Below, one piece after another: positions 63,493 to 64,000 of a DNA stretch of 64,000 bases. The notes beneath the pieces were generated by a model, which worked only from the letters and a program-made list of their open reading frames with translations, was not told the origin of the DNA and did not search any database. The stretch's first letter is position 1; the number at the start of each line of letters is the position of its first letter. This stretch comes from an uncultured Collinsella sp. (GTDB taxonomy: Bacteria > Actinomycetota > Coriobacteriia > Coriobacteriales > Coriobacteriaceae). The position numbers and the translations under genes were made by a program. Where the stretch lies: contig UQZM01000005.1 in the NCBI GenBank assembly GCA_900545615.1, forward strand, positions 1 through 64,000. Direction: 5' to 3'.

Positions 63493-64000
63493 ATGCCGAA
63501 TGTCCCCATCATCACCCCAGGCCCGGATGATGCCGAGTACACGCCCGAAGGTGCCACCGAAACGATTCCTTTGATTACAAACGTACATGCCGAAAAGCAG
63601 AGCGGACGCACGAACGATACCGCCGAGATTTCCGATGAAGAAGCCTATGCAAAGCTCAAGGCAAAGCGTGCCGAGCGTCGGCGCAAAAAGCTCATCCGAC
63701 GCGGTATCGCCGTCGGTGTCGTTGTTGCCATCGCGCTCATTGCCATCATCGCAACGCTGGTCATCAACGCGCAACCCGCAGGCACCAACGGACCGGTGAC
63801 CGACATGGTCACCGAAGGCACGTTTACCACAACGGTCGAGGCGAAAGGCCAGCTCAAACCCATTTCGTCCTCAGTGGTCTCCCCTTCTGTCGACGGCACG
63901 GTCGATTCTATCAACGTGCAGGCAGGCCAATCCGTCAACGAGGGCGACGTGCTTATGACCATTAAAAACGACGAGCTCGATCGCAACGTTGCCGAGGCGC
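63493..64000 (+). CDS. Efflux-type periplasmic adaptor (HlyD-like), N-terminal part
   Basis: From ATG 63493 (with AAAGGAGACG upstream) the frame is open to the window end, 169 codons. The product has a charged cytoplasmic part (KLKAKRAERRRKKLIRR), a membrane helix (GIAVGVVVAIALIAIIATLV, about 76-95), and the beginning of a membrane-fusion-protein core (FTTTVEAKGQLKPISSSVVS, then VDGTVDSINVQAGQSVNEGD and VLMTIKN), the biotinyl-lipoyl-like hairpin of HlyD/MacA adaptors. It probably heads an ABC exporter operon. Confidence 0.85.
   Translation, partial: MPNVPIITPGPDDAEYTPEGATETIPLITNVHAEKQSGRTNDTAEISDEEAYAKLKAKRAERRRKKLIRRGIAVGVVVAIALIAIIATLVINAQPAGTNGPVTDMVTEGTFTTTVEAKGQLKPISSSVVSPSVDGTVDSINVQAGQSVNEGDVLMTIKNDELDRNVAEA

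Overview
The window looks like a chromosome segment of a Coriobacteriia bacterium, most likely Collinsella or a close relative. This is inferred from gene content and GC-rich codon use, not from a marker gene; there is no rRNA here. The right part (about 35.5-64 kb) is GC-rich housekeeping DNA. The left part (1-23 kb) is a patchwork of defence genes, decayed insertion sequences and AT-rich foreign genes. A capsule-type polysaccharide locus (23-35 kb) separates the two.

Left part, 1-19.5 kb, is a defence island. In order it holds: an operon of a four-helix pore-type effector (S-4TM), RloB and RloA, divergent from a CBASS cyclase plus an E2-like protein with a SEC-C zinc motif; two convergent IS256-family remnants; a 745-residue membrane protein with a long helical cytoplasmic part; an AIPR abortive-infection gene split by a frameshift in a T run; a broken type I R-M specificity gene flanked by inverted repeats; two small unknown genes; a HEPN protein with an RxxxxH motif; a type II Thoeris pair (TM-macro ThsA and TIR ThsB); and a KAP NTPase broken by a frameshift in a G run. 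Several genes are interrupted at homopolymers, which suggests decay or phase variation.

From 19.6 to 23.2 kb lie a 3'-terminal scrap of UDP-glucose dehydrogenase and four AT-rich genes, one an endonuclease/exonuclease/phosphatase-fold protein. From 34.8 down to 23.2 kb, on the minus strand, is a polysaccharide operon: a LoaP/NusG-type antiterminator with a long leader, two initiating sugar transferases, glycosyltransferases, CapE, CapF and WecB/CapG (UDP-N-acetyl-L-fucosamine synthesis), a Wzy polymerase and a Wzx flippase. A tRNA-Ala(GGC), a thiamine pyrophosphokinase and a HAD phosphatase follow.

From 37.4 to 50.4 kb is a glycogen cluster on the plus strand: glgB, glgP, glgC, glgD, glgA and a GH13-GH77 fusion. 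GlgB and GlgA both carry long Lys/Ala/Thr-rich, histone-H1-like C-terminal tails, the most unusual feature of the right part. Shared GGTAAAAC half-sites lie upstream of glgB and the fusion gene. The rest is core metabolism: an FmdB zinc ribbon, a minus-strand series gltX-priA-def-fmt-rsmB, then metK, L-serine dehydratase, an L,D-transpeptidase and the start of an efflux adaptor gene. Several long perfect or near-perfect inverted repeats sit in the intergenic gaps.
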